Assembly: GCF_036203305.1 (NCBI RefSeq)
Contig: NZ_CP108131.1
Location: forward strand, 7,440,001 to 7,504,000
Origin: Streptomyces sp. NBC_00190
GTDB taxonomy: Bacteria > Actinomycetota > Actinomycetes > Streptomycetales > Streptomycetaceae
Reading direction: 5' to 3'
DNA length: 64,000 nt
A program made the position numbers and the translations under genes. Positions within the stretch are counted from its first letter, which is position 1, and every line of letters starts with the position of its first letter. Below, in pieces: positions 41,327 to 50,465 of the stretch. The notes beneath the pieces are model-generated. The model was given only the letters and a program-made list of their open reading frames with translations. It ran no database searches and was not told the DNA's origin.

Positions 41327-42967
41327 ATGGACACGAGTGAGGCCGGCAGACAACTGATCGACGGCCGTTTTGAGCTGGTCGCGCCCCTGGGCAGCGGCGG
41401 CATGGGTACCGTCTGGCGCGCCCGCGACATCGCCCTGCACCGCGAGGTCGCACTCAAGGAGGTGCGGCCGCCGGACCCGGCGACCGCCGCCGCCCAGCCC
41501 GGTCTCGCCGATCAGCTGCGCGAACGGGCCGTCCGCGAGGCCCGGGCCCTGGCCCGGCTCGCCCACCCCCATGTGGTGACGATCCACCACATCGTGGAGC
41601 CCGCGGACGGCTCGGACGGGCACCCGTGGATCGTGATGGAGCTGGTCCGGGGCGGCTCGCTGCACGACCGGCTGGCCGACGGTCCGCTGCCGCAGACCGA
41701 GGTGGTCCGGCTCGGACTCGACGTCCTGTCCGCGCTGCGCGCCGCTCACGCCGAGGGCGTCCTGCACCGTGATGTGAAACCCGCCAACGTGCTGCTGCGC
41801 GCCGACGGGTCGGCGGTGCTCACCGACTTCGGCATCGCGGCCCTGCACGGGTCCACCGCGCTCACCTCGACCGGCGTGCTGATCGGCTCGCCGGAGTACA
41901 TCGCGCCCGAGCGCGTCCGCGGCGAGGAGGGACTGGCCGCCTCCGACCTGTGGTCGCTGGGCATGCTGCTGTACGTGGCAGTGGAAGGCGTGCATCCGCT
42001 GCGCCGCGCCACCAGCCTGGCCACGGTGGTCGCCGTGCTCGACGAGCCGATCCCGGCGCCCGTACGCTCCGGCCCGCTGGCGCCCGTACTGGAGCGGCTC
42101 CTCGTACGCGACCCGGCCGCGCGGCCCGACGCGGCGCAGCTGGAACAGCTGCTCCGGGACGCGAGTACCGCTCTCGCCGGCGCCGGGGGCGGCGCGGTCC
42201 TGGGACAGTACGGGCCGCCCACCCCGCCGCCGTTCGGCCCGGTCCCCACCCCGTACGCGGCCACCACGCCGCTGCCCGCGGCGTCCGCACCACGGCGCCG
42301 CCCCGTCCTGCTCGCCGCCGCCCTCGCGGCGGTACTGGCGGCCGGAGCCGTCGGGGTCGTCAAGTGGCTGCCCGACCACACCCGGACCGGCCCGGACGCG
42401 AAGGGCCGCCCGGCCGCCTCGGGCCCGGCGGTCTCGGCCCCCGCCTCGGCGACCCCGGCCTCCGTGACCCCCGCCGCCGCGACTCCGGGACCGAAGGCGA
42501 GCACGCTCAAGGCGACGGCGCCGCAGGGCAGCCTGCTCACCCCCGACAACATCCGGACCGCCCTGGCGGCCCTGAAGCAGCAGACGGGCACCACCACCTT
42601 CGTGGACCTGCGGATCTACGACGAGTACGTCCTCGCCTCCGTCCCCACGGCCCCCGGAGCCAGGACCGTCGACTCCTGGCAGTACCGCGACGGCGGGGCC
42701 ACCCGAACCGGTCCGGCCGGCACCGTCAAGGACCGCGCCCCGCTCATCGACATGGCCAAGGTCGAATGGGACACCCTGCCCGCCCTCCTGGAACAGGCCA
42801 AGCAGGACCTGGGCGTGGCGAACCCGAGCTCCCGCTACGTGATCGTCGATCCCTGGATGATGGACCAGAGCCCGTCCATACGGACCTACCTCAGCGACGA
42901 GTACGGCCAGGGCGGCTACGTCCTGGCCGGCACCGACGGCAAGGTCAGGAAGGTGTACCGCTCGTAG
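41327..42967 (+). CDS. Membrane Ser/Thr protein kinase (PknB-like)
   Basis: 546 residues. The kinase domain spans residues ~15-280: glycine loop LGSGGMGTVWRA, Lys44 in VALKEV, HRDVKPANVLL (147-157) and DFGIAAL (167-173). One transmembrane helix follows at ~325-345 (RRRPVLLAAALAAVLAAGAV). The extracellular ~200 residues have no PASTA repeats. The last ~130 (NIRTALAALKQQTGTTTFVD to GYVLAGTDGKVRKVYRS) form a folded domain of unknown type. TACGAT lies 8 nt before the ATG, pointing to a leaderless transcript. Confidence 0.92.
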   Translation: MDTSEAGRQLIDGRFELVAPLGSGGMGTVWRARDIALHREVALKEVRPPDPATAAAQPGLADQLRERAVREARALARLAHPHVVTIHHIVEPADGSDGHPWIVMELVRGGSLHDRLADGPLPQTEVVRLGLDVLSALRAAHAEGVLHRDVKPANVLLRADGSAVLTDFGIAALHGSTALTSTGVLIGSPEYIAPERVRGEEGLAASDLWSLGMLLYVAVEGVHPLRRATSLATVVAVLDEPIPAPVRSGPLAPVLERLLVRDPAARPDAAQLEQLLRDASTALAGAGGGAVLGQYGPPTPPPFGPVPTPYAATTPLPAASAPRRRPVLLAAALAAVLAAGAVGVVKWLPDHTRTGPDAKGRPAASGPAVSAPASATPASVTPAAATPGPKASTLKATAPQGSLLTPDNIRTALAALKQQTGTTTFVDLRIYDEYVLASVPTAPGARTVDSWQYRDGGATRTGPAGTVKDRAPLIDMAKVEWDTLPALLEQAKQDLGVANPSSRYVIVDPWMMDQSPSIRTYLSDEYGQGGYVLAGTDGKVRKVYRS

Positions 42968-43039
42968 GCCGTGGCGGCGGGCCTGCGATCCTGATCTCCG
43001 TACACGTGCGGAGAAACGCTTCGAGGAGGCAGGACCACC

Positions 43040-43990
43040 ATGCCGAGCTGGCGCACCACACTCACGGCCGCCGGGATATCCGGCACCCGGCTGCGGGAGG
43101 ACTACACCCACGCCGCCCGCCGGGTGCTCCGCCGCGAGCCCGCCCCGTACCTCGTGCTGCGCCTGCTCGCCGCGCCGCCCCTGGTGCCCTGGCTCGCCGT
43201 CGGCCTCGCCTTCATGAACATGGTCGACGACGTGGCCGAGACCGGCACCCCGTCGCAACGGGCCGCCAACCTGGCCGCGTTGACCGGGCGGGTCGAGGCG
43301 GCCCTCACCTCCGGGGACAGCCCCGACCCGCTGCTGCGCGCCTACGCCCACGCCGTGGACGCGCGAGCCCTGCCCGCGCACTGGGTCTCCCGGTTCCTCG
43401 AAGGCGCCGCCACCGCCGAAGCGGGCTTCGACGGCTTCGCCGCCGAGGAGGACTTCCAGGCCTACCTCGACGCCTACGCATGGCCGGGGGTACTGGTCTT
43501 CACCGGCCTCCAGTACCAGGGCGGACCCGACCCCGAACAGGCCGCGGGCTGGCGGCGGTTCGTCGACGCCGCCCAGCGGGTCGACTTCCTCGCGGACCTC
43601 GCCGGGGACCTCGCGGACGGCCGCCTGTGCATCCCGCGCGCCCGCCTCGACGAGCACTCCGTGACCCGCGCCGACCTCGAACAGGCCCGCGACACTCCCG
43701 CCGTACGCGCGCTCCTCGCCGCCGAGACCCTGCGCGCCCGGGCCGCCCTCGACGCCACCGACGGCATCCTCGAACTCGCCGAACCCGGGCTGCGACCCGT
43801 GACCGCGACGATGACGGAGCTGATGGCGCACCAGCTCACGGCCGTGGAGCGGGCGGGTGTCGAGGCCCTGCGCCGGGACATCGGCTACGGCGTGGCGGCC
43901 CCCCTGCGCACCCTCGCCCGAGCCCGGCGCGCGGCCCGCGGCCGATCCCGCGCCGGCGGCCAGACGCCGGCCGGTTCGCGCCGACAGTGA
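43040..43990 (+). CDS. Squalene/phytoene synthase family protein
   Basis: 316 residues. The head-to-head prenyl synthase fold is recognisable. The first Asp-rich region is FMNMVDDVAETGTPSQR (Asp63-Asp64), the second is FLADLAGDLADGRLCIP. They bind diphosphates through Mg2+. The usual partner genes (hopanoid hpnC/hpnD/hpnE, crt genes) are absent, so the product is unclear. A GAGGAGG ribosome-binding site precedes the ATG. The C-terminal 30 residues are Arg/Ala-rich. Confidence 0.87.
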   Translation: MPSWRTTLTAAGISGTRLREDYTHAARRVLRREPAPYLVLRLLAAPPLVPWLAVGLAFMNMVDDVAETGTPSQRAANLAALTGRVEAALTSGDSPDPLLRAYAHAVDARALPAHWVSRFLEGAATAEAGFDGFAAEEDFQAYLDAYAWPGVLVFTGLQYQGGPDPEQAAGWRRFVDAAQRVDFLADLAGDLADGRLCIPRARLDEHSVTRADLEQARDTPAVRALLAAETLRARAALDATDGILELAEPGLRPVTATMTELMAHQLTAVERAGVEALRRDIGYGVAAPLRTLARARRAARGRSRAGGQTPAGSRRQ

Positions 43991-44072
43991 CACGCGGCAG
44001 GGACATTTGTACTGGCGGGCCGCGTACATGCGGATCTGCCGGTGGCACGCGCCCCTTCGTAGCGTGGTGGGC

Positions 44073-45443
44073 ATGACGCAGAACCCGCATTCACCGCCCC
44101 CTGTCCGGCGCACCTTCAAGTCCTTCGGAGGAGGAGTGCGCATGCGAGGCGACTGGAGCGGCTACCGGGCGTGGAAGGCCGCATGGCCGGCCCGGGTGGA
44201 GCAGTGGCGCGAGCGCGAGGCCGCTCGCGGTGGTCATGGCGGCCGCGGTGGTCATGGCGGCCGCGGTCCGCTGGGCCCGCCCAATGGATTCACCCTGCTG
44301 CCCTGGCTGCTGATGGGCATGGGCGCCATCTCGAACCTCATCCAGGGGGACACCCCCAACCCGCTGGTCGGCGGGCTCGGCCTGCTGCTCTTCAACTCCC
44401 TCTACATCAGCGTGGTGTTCCGCGCGTTCGATCCGCGCAAGCGCGAGGCCCTGAGCACCCGTTGGAGCCTGGCCGCGATGGGCGCGGTCACCAGCGCCCT
44501 CGCCATTGCCTACGGAGGCAGCTGGCTGCTGTTCTTCCCCCTGCTCGGCCTCGCCACCGGAACCGTGGTCCGGGGCCGCCGGCTCGGCCCGGTGATGTTC
44601 GGGCTCAGTGCCCTCGCCGGTGCGATCGCCGTGTACCGGGACGGGTGGGGCGCGCTGGGGATCTTCTACGGGACCTTCCTGTCCGGCATGGTCACCGCTG
44701 CCATCCTGGCCCTGTCCGAGACAGTGGGGGAGCTGCGCGAGACCCGGCAGGAGCTGGCGCGGGCGGCCGTGGAGCAGGAGCGGCTGCGCTTCTCCCGCGA
44801 TCTGCACGACCTGCTCGGCCACACCCTCTCGGTGATCGTCGTGAAGTCGGAGGCGGCCCGCCGCATAGCGCCCCGGGACATGGACGCGGCCCTCGCCCAG
44901 GTCGCGGACATCGAGTCGGTCGGCCGCCAGGCGCTCACCGAGATCCGCGAGGCCGTCACCGGCTACCGGGAGGCGAGCCTGGCAGGAGAACTGGACCGGG
45001 CCCGCGGCACCCTCACCGCCGCCGGGATCGAGCCCGTGGTGCAGCAGTCAGGGCCCCCGCTGCCCCCGCGGACGGCGGCCCTGCTGGGCTGGGTGGTCCG
45101 CGAATCCGTCACCAACGTCATCCGGCACAGTGCCGCCGCGACCTGCGAGATCGAGGTACGCGGGGCCGCCGGGCGGGCCCGCCTGGTGATCACGGACGAC
45201 GGTGACGGCGTAGGCTCGACGCCGCCGGGCAGCGGCCTGACCGGCCTGGCCGAACGCCTCGCCGCGGCGGGCGGCACGCTGCACAGCGGCCCGGCTCCCG
45301 GCGGCGGGTTCCGGGTGACCGCCGAACTCCCGGTGGAGGAAGCGATGCAGGATATGGCGCAGGAGACGGCGCAGGAGACCGTGGACGGCACCGGGGCCGA
45401 GTCCGGCGCGGCCGTGGGAACCCGGAGCGAGGAGAGTCGATGA
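44073..45443 (+). CDS. DesK/LiaS-type sensor histidine kinase
   Basis: 456 residues from ATG 44073. After a His/Gly/Arg-repeat segment there are four to six membrane helices, a coiled linker, and HisKA_3 with His245 (FSRDLHDLLGHTLSV). The HATPase domain carries WVVRESVTNVIRHS, ITDDGDGVG and SGLTGLAERL. TAGCGT (44060-44065) lies 7 nt upstream, favouring a leaderless start. An in-frame ATG at 44142 has an excellent Shine-Dalgarno (44127-44136), so a shorter form is possible. The stop overlaps the response-regulator start. Confidence 0.92.
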   Translation: MTQNPHSPPPVRRTFKSFGGGVRMRGDWSGYRAWKAAWPARVEQWREREAARGGHGGRGGHGGRGPLGPPNGFTLLPWLLMGMGAISNLIQGDTPNPLVGGLGLLLFNSLYISVVFRAFDPRKREALSTRWSLAAMGAVTSALAIAYGGSWLLFFPLLGLATGTVVRGRRLGPVMFGLSALAGAIAVYRDGWGALGIFYGTFLSGMVTAAILALSETVGELRETRQELARAAVEQERLRFSRDLHDLLGHTLSVIVVKSEAARRIAPRDMDAALAQVADIESVGRQALTEIREAVTGYREASLAGELDRARGTLTAAGIEPVVQQSGPPLPPRTAALLGWVVRESVTNVIRHSAAATCEIEVRGAAGRARLVITDDGDGVGSTPPGSGLTGLAERLAAAGGTLHSGPAPGGGFRVTAELPVEEAMQDMAQETAQETVDGTGAESGAAVGTRSEESR

Positions 45444-46045
45444 TCAGGGTCCTGCTGGCCGAGGACCAGGGCATGATGCGGGGCGCGCTGGCCCTGCTGC
45501 TCGGGCTGGAGGAGGACATCGAGGTGGTGGCACAGGTCGCCGCCGGGGACGAGATCGTGCCCGCCGCCCTCGACGCGCGGCCCGACGTGGCCCTGCTCGA
45601 CATCGAACTCCCGGGCCGCAGCGGGCTCGACGCCGCCGCCGAGCTGCGCACCCGGTGCCCCGGCTGCCGGGTGCTGATCCTGACCACCTTCGGCCGGCCC
45701 GGCTATCTGCGGCGGGCGATGGAGGCCGGGGCCGCCGGATTCCTCGTGAAGGACGGGCCGGTGGAGGAACTGGCCGCGGCCGTCCGCCGGGTACTCGCGG
45801 GGGAGACCGTGATCGACCCCGCGCTCGCGGCCGCGGCACTGAGCGCGGGGCCCAGCCCGCTGACGGCGCGGGAGGCCGATGTCCTCAACGCGGCGGTGGA
45901 CGGGGCGACCGTGGCCGACATCGCGGCGAAGCTGCACCTGTCCGAATCGACCGTACGGAACTACCTGTCCTCGGCCATCGGCAAGACCGGCACCCGCAAT
46001 CGCATGGAGGCCGTCCGCGCCGCCCGCCGCCAGGGCTGGCTCTGA
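45440..46045 (+). CDS. DesR-type (NarL/LuxR) response regulator
   Basis: 201 residues. Receiver domain: VLLAEDQGMMRGALALLL, phospho-acceptor Asp54 (VALLDIELPGRSG), ILTTFGRPGYLRRAM and GFLVKDG. The LuxR helix-turn-helix is SPLTAREADVLNAAVDGATV with STVRNYLSSAIGKTGTRNR. It overlaps the kinase gene by 4 bp and is its partner. DesK/DesR-like pairs respond to membrane state; the cognate target here is not evident. Confidence 0.94.
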   Translation: MIRVLLAEDQGMMRGALALLLGLEEDIEVVAQVAAGDEIVPAALDARPDVALLDIELPGRSGLDAAAELRTRCPGCRVLILTTFGRPGYLRRAMEAGAAGFLVKDGPVEELAAAVRRVLAGETVIDPALAAAALSAGPSPLTAREADVLNAAVDGATVADIAAKLHLSESTVRNYLSSAIGKTGTRNRMEAVRAARRQGWL

Positions 46046-46084
46046 GCCCCGCTCCGCAGCGGGGCCCGTGCGCCGGCGCCCGTT

Positions 46085-46759
46085 CTAGTAGGCCCCGTTG
46101 ACGTTGTCGATCGAGCCGTAGCGGGCGGCCGCGTAGTTGCAGGCGGCCGTGATGTTGGCGACCGGGTCGTAGGAGTCCATCGAGGTGCCGGGCACGTGGT
46201 AGGCACGGAACGTCGGGTCGATGACCTGGAGCAGGCCCTTGGACGGGATCCCGTTCTGGGCGTTGATGTCCCAGTTGTTGATGGCGAGGGGATTGCCCGA
46301 GGACTCGCGCATCACATTGCGGTGAATTCCGTTGTAGCTGCCGGGAATGCCGTGCTTGGCCATCACGTCCAGCGACTCGCGGATCCAGCCGTCGAGATTG
46401 TTCGGGTAGGCGGCGGCGGGCTTGGCGGCCGCGGCGGGCTTGGCGGCCGCGCTCTTCGCCTGGGCGGCGAGGGTCAGCTTGAGGCCCGGCCGAATGATCG
46501 ACGGGTCGGTGCCGACGGTGCCCTTGTTCGCCAGGTACAGCTGCTCCCAGCCGCCGCTCAGGGAATGCTCCGCCGCGATCTTGGAAAGGGTGTCGCCCGC
46601 GACCACGGAATAGGTCATCGGGGCGGCCGCCTCCGCCGCCCCGGCGGTGGTCGTGCTGATCAGGGGGAGGGCGAGGGCCGCGCCACCCGTGCCGGCGATG
46701 GCCAGCTTGCGGGTGATCGGGTTGTTCTTCGGCCGGCGGTGCTTTCCCTTAGCGGGCAT
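46085..46759 (-). CDS. Secreted LysM-transglycosylase-like protein
   Basis: 224 residues. The signal segment (LAIAGTGGAALALPLISTTTAGA) is followed by a LysM domain (YSVVAGDTLSKIAAEHSLSG to GLKLTL), an Ala/Lys/Pro linker and an SLT-like domain. The latter shows ESLDVMAKHGIPGSYNGIHR, NVMRESSGNPLAINNWDINA, and GIPSKGLLQVIDPTFRAYHV, with the catalytic Glu in MRESSGN. It cleaves peptidoglycan glycan strands and is probably active in growth or germination. The 412-bp upstream region contains a sigma70-like promoter and other signals. Confidence 0.92.
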   Translation of the reverse strand: MPAKGKHRRPKNNPITRKLAIAGTGGAALALPLISTTTAGAAEAAAPMTYSVVAGDTLSKIAAEHSLSGGWEQLYLANKGTVGTDPSIIRPGLKLTLAAQAKSAAAKPAAAAKPAAAYPNNLDGWIRESLDVMAKHGIPGSYNGIHRNVMRESSGNPLAINNWDINAQNGIPSKGLLQVIDPTFRAYHVPGTSMDSYDPVANITAACNYAAARYGSIDNVNGAY

Positions 46760-46837
46760 GGCGCATTTCCTCACGTGGGGGGACGGAGAGGCCCGGGGGT
46801 GGCCGGATTAGGCAGCTGACCACCGGGAATGAGGGTG

Positions 46838-46867
46838 ACCGTAGGCGAGCCCGCCGGGCGGGAACAA
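46838..46867 (-). promoter_or_regulatory. Sigma70-like promoter of the LysM-transglycosylase gene
   Basis: On the minus strand TTGTTC (-35, 46862-46867), 18-nt spacer, TACGGT (-10, 46838-46843). It predicts a transcript leader of about 70 nt. Confidence 0.5.
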
Positions 46868-47006
46868 GGCCCGAATTCGCCCGGTAGATCGACTTCCTGC
46901 TTTCCGCCCCGAAAATGACCTTGGCGCCCCCTTCGTGCTCAAGACAACTTTCTTTCCGGGAAAAGGGAATCAGCCCTCCCGTGGAAATGATGTTGGCGGT
47001 TTCCGA

Positions 47007-47020
47007 GTGACTCACATCAC
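47007..47020. promoter_or_regulatory. GTGA-N6-TCAC palindrome, Crp-like site
   Basis: GTGACTCACATCAC reads on the other strand as GTGATGTGAGTCAC, the GTGA-N6-TCAC core recognised by Crp-family regulators. It lies ~140 bp upstream of the predicted LysM promoter -35, which is far for direct action. Confidence 0.35.
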
Positions 47021-47030
47021 GGGTCGCGGG

Positions 47031-47095
47031 CCCGGCCTGAGCCGGGTGTCGAATGGGGGCAAGTCCACCCCCGATAGGCCGGATTCGGGCGACAC
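47031..47095. other. Nested hairpin region upstream of the LysM gene
   Basis: CCCGGC-CTGA-GCCGGG (47031-47046) is followed by an outer stem GTGTCG/CGACAC (47046-47051 with 47090-47095) that encloses a GGGGG/CCCCC hairpin (47055-47059 with 47068-47072). It may be structured leader RNA or a small RNA on either strand. I could not match it to a known riboswitch. Confidence 0.35.
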
Positions 47096-47172
47096 GCCTG
47101 TAGGTAGTGAATCGCCCATAGTGGACGCTTTCCGGCGTGTTTCCCCCGTGTGGTGGCGCCCGCCCCCGGCTG

Positions 47173-48075
47173 TCAGAGCTCCGTCAGCCGCTCCAGGGTG
47201 GCCGCCACCGCCTCCTGTGAGGCCGGCAGCAGGGGGAGCCGTACGCCGGGCGTGGGGATCCGTCCCTGGGCGTGCAGCACGCCCTTGACGACCGCAGGAT
47301 TGGGCTCGGCGAAGGCCGCCGCCGACATCCGGGCCAGGGCGTGCCCCAGGGGCCGCGCCCGCGCCACGTCACCCGCCCGCCAGGCCGCGGCGAGCTCCGC
47401 GAACCGGGCCGTCGCCAGGTGCGCCGAGGCCAGGATCCCGCCCCCCGCGCCCAGCGCCAGCAGCGGCGAGAGGTACGCGTCGTCACCGGCCAGCACCTCG
47501 CACCCGGCCGGCAGGTCACCGAGGAGCGCCACCGTGTCCTGCCCGATGCCGCCGCCCGCGTACTTCACACCCGCGACCCCCGCGAGCGAGCCGAGCGCCC
47601 GCAGCGCGGCGGCGTCCAGCGGCTGCCCCGTCCGGTACGGGATGTGATAGACGATCAGCGGTACGGGGCTCACCTCGGCCAGCCGCGCGAAATGCGCCAA
47701 CACGCCCGCCGCCGAGGGCCGTACGAACGAGGGCACGGTCACCAGCGCCGCCCGCGCCTGCGGCCACCGCGCCAGCCGGGTCAGTGAAGCCTCGGCGGCC
47801 CGGGTCCCGCTCGCCCCGGCGCCCACGGTCAGCGGCGCGCCCCGCTCCGCGCAGACCCGGGCACAGACGTCGGTGACGAGATCGCGCTCCGCCTCGTCGA
47901 GCGTGGCCGCCTCGGCGGTGGTGCCGAGGGCGACGATCCCGGTGGCGCCCGCGTCGAGCACCTCGTGGGCGAGCGCCTCCAGTGCCTCGGCGGCGACCTC
48001 CCCGGTGTGGGTGAACGGGGTGACGAGGGGTACGTGGATCCCGTGCAGGGTGAGGCCTTCGATGCCGTCTGCCAT
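47173..48075 (-). CDS. DapA-family dihydrodipicolinate synthase/N-acetylneuraminate lyase-like protein
   Basis: 300 residues. The aldolase barrel carries the family residues: VPLVTPFTHTGEVA, GTTAEAATL (phosphate/substrate loop, GTTGE in DapA), Tyr143 in YHIPYRTG and the Schiff-base Lys171 in AGVKYAGG. The family catalyses aldol reactions with pyruvate. It is divergent from a LysR regulator, so it is probably catabolic or a specialised paralogue rather than housekeeping DapA. The ATG at 48075 begins the conserved region; an upstream ATG at 48135 was rejected. Confidence 0.9.
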   Translation of the reverse strand: MADGIEGLTLHGIHVPLVTPFTHTGEVAAEALEALAHEVLDAGATGIVALGTTAEAATLDEAERDLVTDVCARVCAERGAPLTVGAGASGTRAAEASLTRLARWPQARAALVTVPSFVRPSAAGVLAHFARLAEVSPVPLIVYHIPYRTGQPLDAAALRALGSLAGVAGVKYAGGGIGQDTVALLGDLPAGCEVLAGDDAYLSPLLALGAGGGILASAHLATARFAELAAAWRAGDVARARPLGHALARMSAAAFAEPNPAVVKGVLHAQGRIPTPGVRLPLLPASQEAVAATLERLTEL

Positions 48076-48181
48076 GTTCCCCACCCCGTCCCGTGAACAG
48101 TCCTGTGCTGTGTGCCGTGCGTTGTCCTGTGCCATGCCGTCGAGCCTGGCCCGCCCCCAGCCTCGAATCCAGTTCGCGTTT

Positions 48182-48198
48182 CTTACGCGACCCGTAAG
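48182..48198. promoter_or_regulatory. LysR-type operator, CTTACG-N5-CGTAAG
   Basis: Perfect 6-bp inverted arms around 5 nt lie in the dapA-like/lysR divergent region. The box overlaps TAAGCT (48195-48200), the presumed -10 of the LysR gene 6 nt before its ATG. Binding there would repress the regulator's own gene. Confidence 0.6.
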
Positions 48199-48206
48199 CT
48201 GAGCCG

Positions 48207-49166
48207 ATGCTCGACGTACGACGCCTGCGCCTGCTGCGCGAACTGGCCCGCCGCGGGACCATCGCCGCCGTCGCCGAGGCCCTCTCCTTCAGCCCTTCGG
48301 CGGTATCCCAGCAACTCGGCGTCCTCGAACGCGAAGCCGGTCTGCCCCTGCTGGAGCGCACCGGCCGCCGGGTCCGCCTCACCCCGGCCGGGCAGAACCT
48401 GGTGCACCACGCCGAAGCCGTACTCGAACGGCTGGAACAAGCCGAGGCCGACCTCGCCGAGGCGCGCAGCGGCCTGGCCGGGGCCCTGCGCATCGGAGCC
48501 TTCCCCACCGCCACCCGGGCCATCGTCCCGGCCGCCCTGACCGCCCTGGCCCGGCGCCACCCGGGGCTGGAGCCGATGGTCTGCGAGACGGACCCGGCGG
48601 CGGTCGCCCACGCCCTGCGGGCGGGGGACCTGGACGTGGCCCTGGTCCACGCGTACGACTTCGTGCCCGCCGCCGAGGAGCCCGGGCTGGCCACCGAGCC
48701 GCTGTACGGGGAGGCGATGTACCTCGCCGCGCCGGCCGGGGAGACAACCGGACCGCCGCCCGGCACCGGCCAGGACGCCGCCTTGCGCGCCCACGCGGAC
48801 GCCCCCTGGATCACCGCCACCTCCGGCACCCTGTGCCACGCCATGACCGTACGGGCCTGCCAGGCGGCCGGGTTCACCCCGCGGGTTCGCCACCAGGTCG
48901 ACGAGTTCGCCACCGTGCTCGCCCTGGTCGCGGCAGGTCAGGGCGTGGCCGTCGTACCGCAGCTCGGGGTCGCCGGCCCGGCCGGACCGGGCGTGCGCCT
49001 CACCCGCCTGGTGATGCAGCGCCGTACGAACCTCGCCTTCCGCAGCGGAGCCGGCGCCCACCCGGCCGTGGCCGCCTTCGGCGCGGCCCTGCGGGCGTCC
49101 GTACCGCCGGAACTGGCAGGGGACGCCTCCCCGGGGTTCCCCGGGACGCAGTCCGGGGGGAGGTAG
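48207..49166 (+). CDS. LysR family transcriptional regulator
   Basis: 319 residues. N-terminal winged helix-turn-helix: [40 protein letters not shown], with [20 protein letters not shown]. The effector domain follows ([54 protein letters not shown]). It probably regulates the divergent DapA-like gene through the operator between them. The transcript appears leaderless. Confidence 0.94.
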   Translation: MLDVRRLRLLRELARRGTIAAVAEALSFSPSAVSQQLGVLEREAGLPLLERTGRRVRLTPAGQNLVHHAEAVLERLEQAEADLAEARSGLAGALRIGAFPTATRAIVPAALTALARRHPGLEPMVCETDPAAVAHALRAGDLDVALVHAYDFVPAAEEPGLATEPLYGEAMYLAAPAGETTGPPPGTGQDAALRAHADAPWITATSGTLCHAMTVRACQAAGFTPRVRHQVDEFATVLALVAAGQGVAVVPQLGVAGPAGPGVRLTRLVMQRRTNLAFRSGAGAHPAVAAFGAALRASVPPELAGDASPGFPGTQSGGR

Positions 49167-49263
49167 CCGGGGAGATCCCGCGCCGCGGAGTGGGGCAACT
49201 CCCGTACGGCGCGGAGCCCGTGTACGTTCTGGGGGGAGCCAACGAGAGCAGAGCGGGGTAGAC

Positions 49264-50352
49264 GTGACGCATCGCGTACGAGGGGTCATCGCCCGGAGCA
49301 AGGGCGCACCGGTGGAGACGACGACGATCCTCGTGCCCGACCCGGGACCGGGCGAGGCGCTCGTCCGGGTCCAGGCCTGCGGGGTCTGCCACACCGACCT
49401 GCACTACCGGGAGGGCGGCATCAACGACGAGTTCCCGTTCCTGCTCGGCCACGAGGCCGCCGGGATCGTGGAATCGGTCGGTGCGGACGTCACCTCCGTG
49501 GCCCCCGGCGACTTCGTCGTCCTCAACTGGCGTGCGGTGTGCGGGACCTGCCGGGCCTGCCGGCGCGGACGCCCCTGGTACTGCTTCGCCACGCACAACG
49601 CCACCCAGCCCATGACGCTGGAGGACGGCACCCCGCTCTCCCCGGCGCTCGGCATCGGCGCCTTCGCCGAGAAGACCCTGGTCGCCGCGGGCCAGTGCAC
49701 CAAGGTGGACCCGGCCGCGGCGCCGGCAGCCGCCGGACTCCTCGGCTGCGGGGTGATGGCCGGCCTCGGCGCCGCCCTGAACACCGGCAACGTCGGGCGG
49801 GGCGACTCCGTCGCCGTCATCGGCTGCGGGGGAGTGGGCAACGCGGCCGTGGCCGGGGCCCGGCTGGCGGGCGCCTCCAGGATCATCGCGGTCGACCTCG
49901 ACGACCGGAAGCTGGAGTGGGCGCGCGGTCTGGGCGCCACGCACACCGTCAACGGCCGTAAGGAAGACGTGGTCCAGGCCATCCAGGGGCTGACCGACGG
50001 GAACGGCGCCGACGTGGTGATCGAGGCGGTCGGCCGCCCCGAGACCTACCGGCAGGCCTTCTACGCCCGCGACCTGGCCGGAACCGTGGTCCTGGTCGGT
50101 GTGCCGACCCCGGAGATGAAGCTCGAACTCCCGCTGCTGGACGTCTTCGGCCGCGGCGGGGCGCTGAAGTCCTCCTGGTACGGGGACTGCCTGCCCGAGC
50201 GTGACTTCCCCATGCTCGTCGACCTCTACCTGCAGGGCCGTCTCGACCTGGACGCCTTCGTCTCCGAGACCATCCCCCTCGACGGGATCGAAGACGCCTT
50301 CGCCCGGATGGAGCGGGGCGAGGTGCTCCGCTCGGTGGTCGAGTTCCCGTAA
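49264..50352 (+). CDS. mscR: S-(hydroxymethyl)mycothiol dehydrogenase
   Basis: 362 residues, full length. Zinc-dependent MDR: Cys39/Cys42 in [11 protein letters not shown], the catalytic [12 protein letters not shown], a Cys-rich structural zinc loop ([18 protein letters not shown]), and the Rossmann motif [20 protein letters not shown]. It oxidises the formaldehyde-mycothiol adduct with NAD+, the actinobacterial formaldehyde detoxification step. In many Streptomyces an MBL-fold hydrolase gene follows; here an S33 peptidase gene follows instead. GTG start. Confidence 0.92.
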   Translation: MTHRVRGVIARSKGAPVETTTILVPDPGPGEALVRVQACGVCHTDLHYREGGINDEFPFLLGHEAAGIVESVGADVTSVAPGDFVVLNWRAVCGTCRACRRGRPWYCFATHNATQPMTLEDGTPLSPALGIGAFAEKTLVAAGQCTKVDPAAAPAAAGLLGCGVMAGLGAALNTGNVGRGDSVAVIGCGGVGNAAVAGARLAGASRIIAVDLDDRKLEWARGLGATHTVNGRKEDVVQAIQGLTDGNGADVVIEAVGRPETYRQAFYARDLAGTVVLVGVPTPEMKLELPLLDVFGRGGALKSSWYGDCLPERDFPMLVDLYLQGRLDLDAFVSETIPLDGIEDAFARMERGEVLRSVVEFP

Positions 50353-50379
50353 GCCCCAGGCCCACACTGGACCCCGTAC

Positions 50380-50385
50380 TAGAAT
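50380..50385 (+). promoter_or_regulatory. -10-like TAGAAT upstream of the S33 peptidase gene
   Basis: A good -10 hexamer lies in the 113-bp gap between mscR and the peptidase gene, ~80 nt before its GTG start. It suggests the peptidase has its own promoter. Confidence 0.4.
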
Positions 50386-50465
50386 CGCGCGGTACGCCAC
50401 ACCCCGCGCCCCCGCCGCACCCGGCCGGGGGCGCGGTCCCGCACCTCGTACCCCAGGGGCCGTCC

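Noticed and set aside
41312..44143. 943-residue minus-strand frame opposite the kinase and prenyl-synthase genes
   Set aside because: No recognisable motif; the plus-strand genes account for the region.
46760..47172. A ydaO-type c-di-AMP riboswitch before the LysM gene
   Set aside because: The gene type makes it likely, but I could not place the conserved core by eye; needs a covariance-model search.
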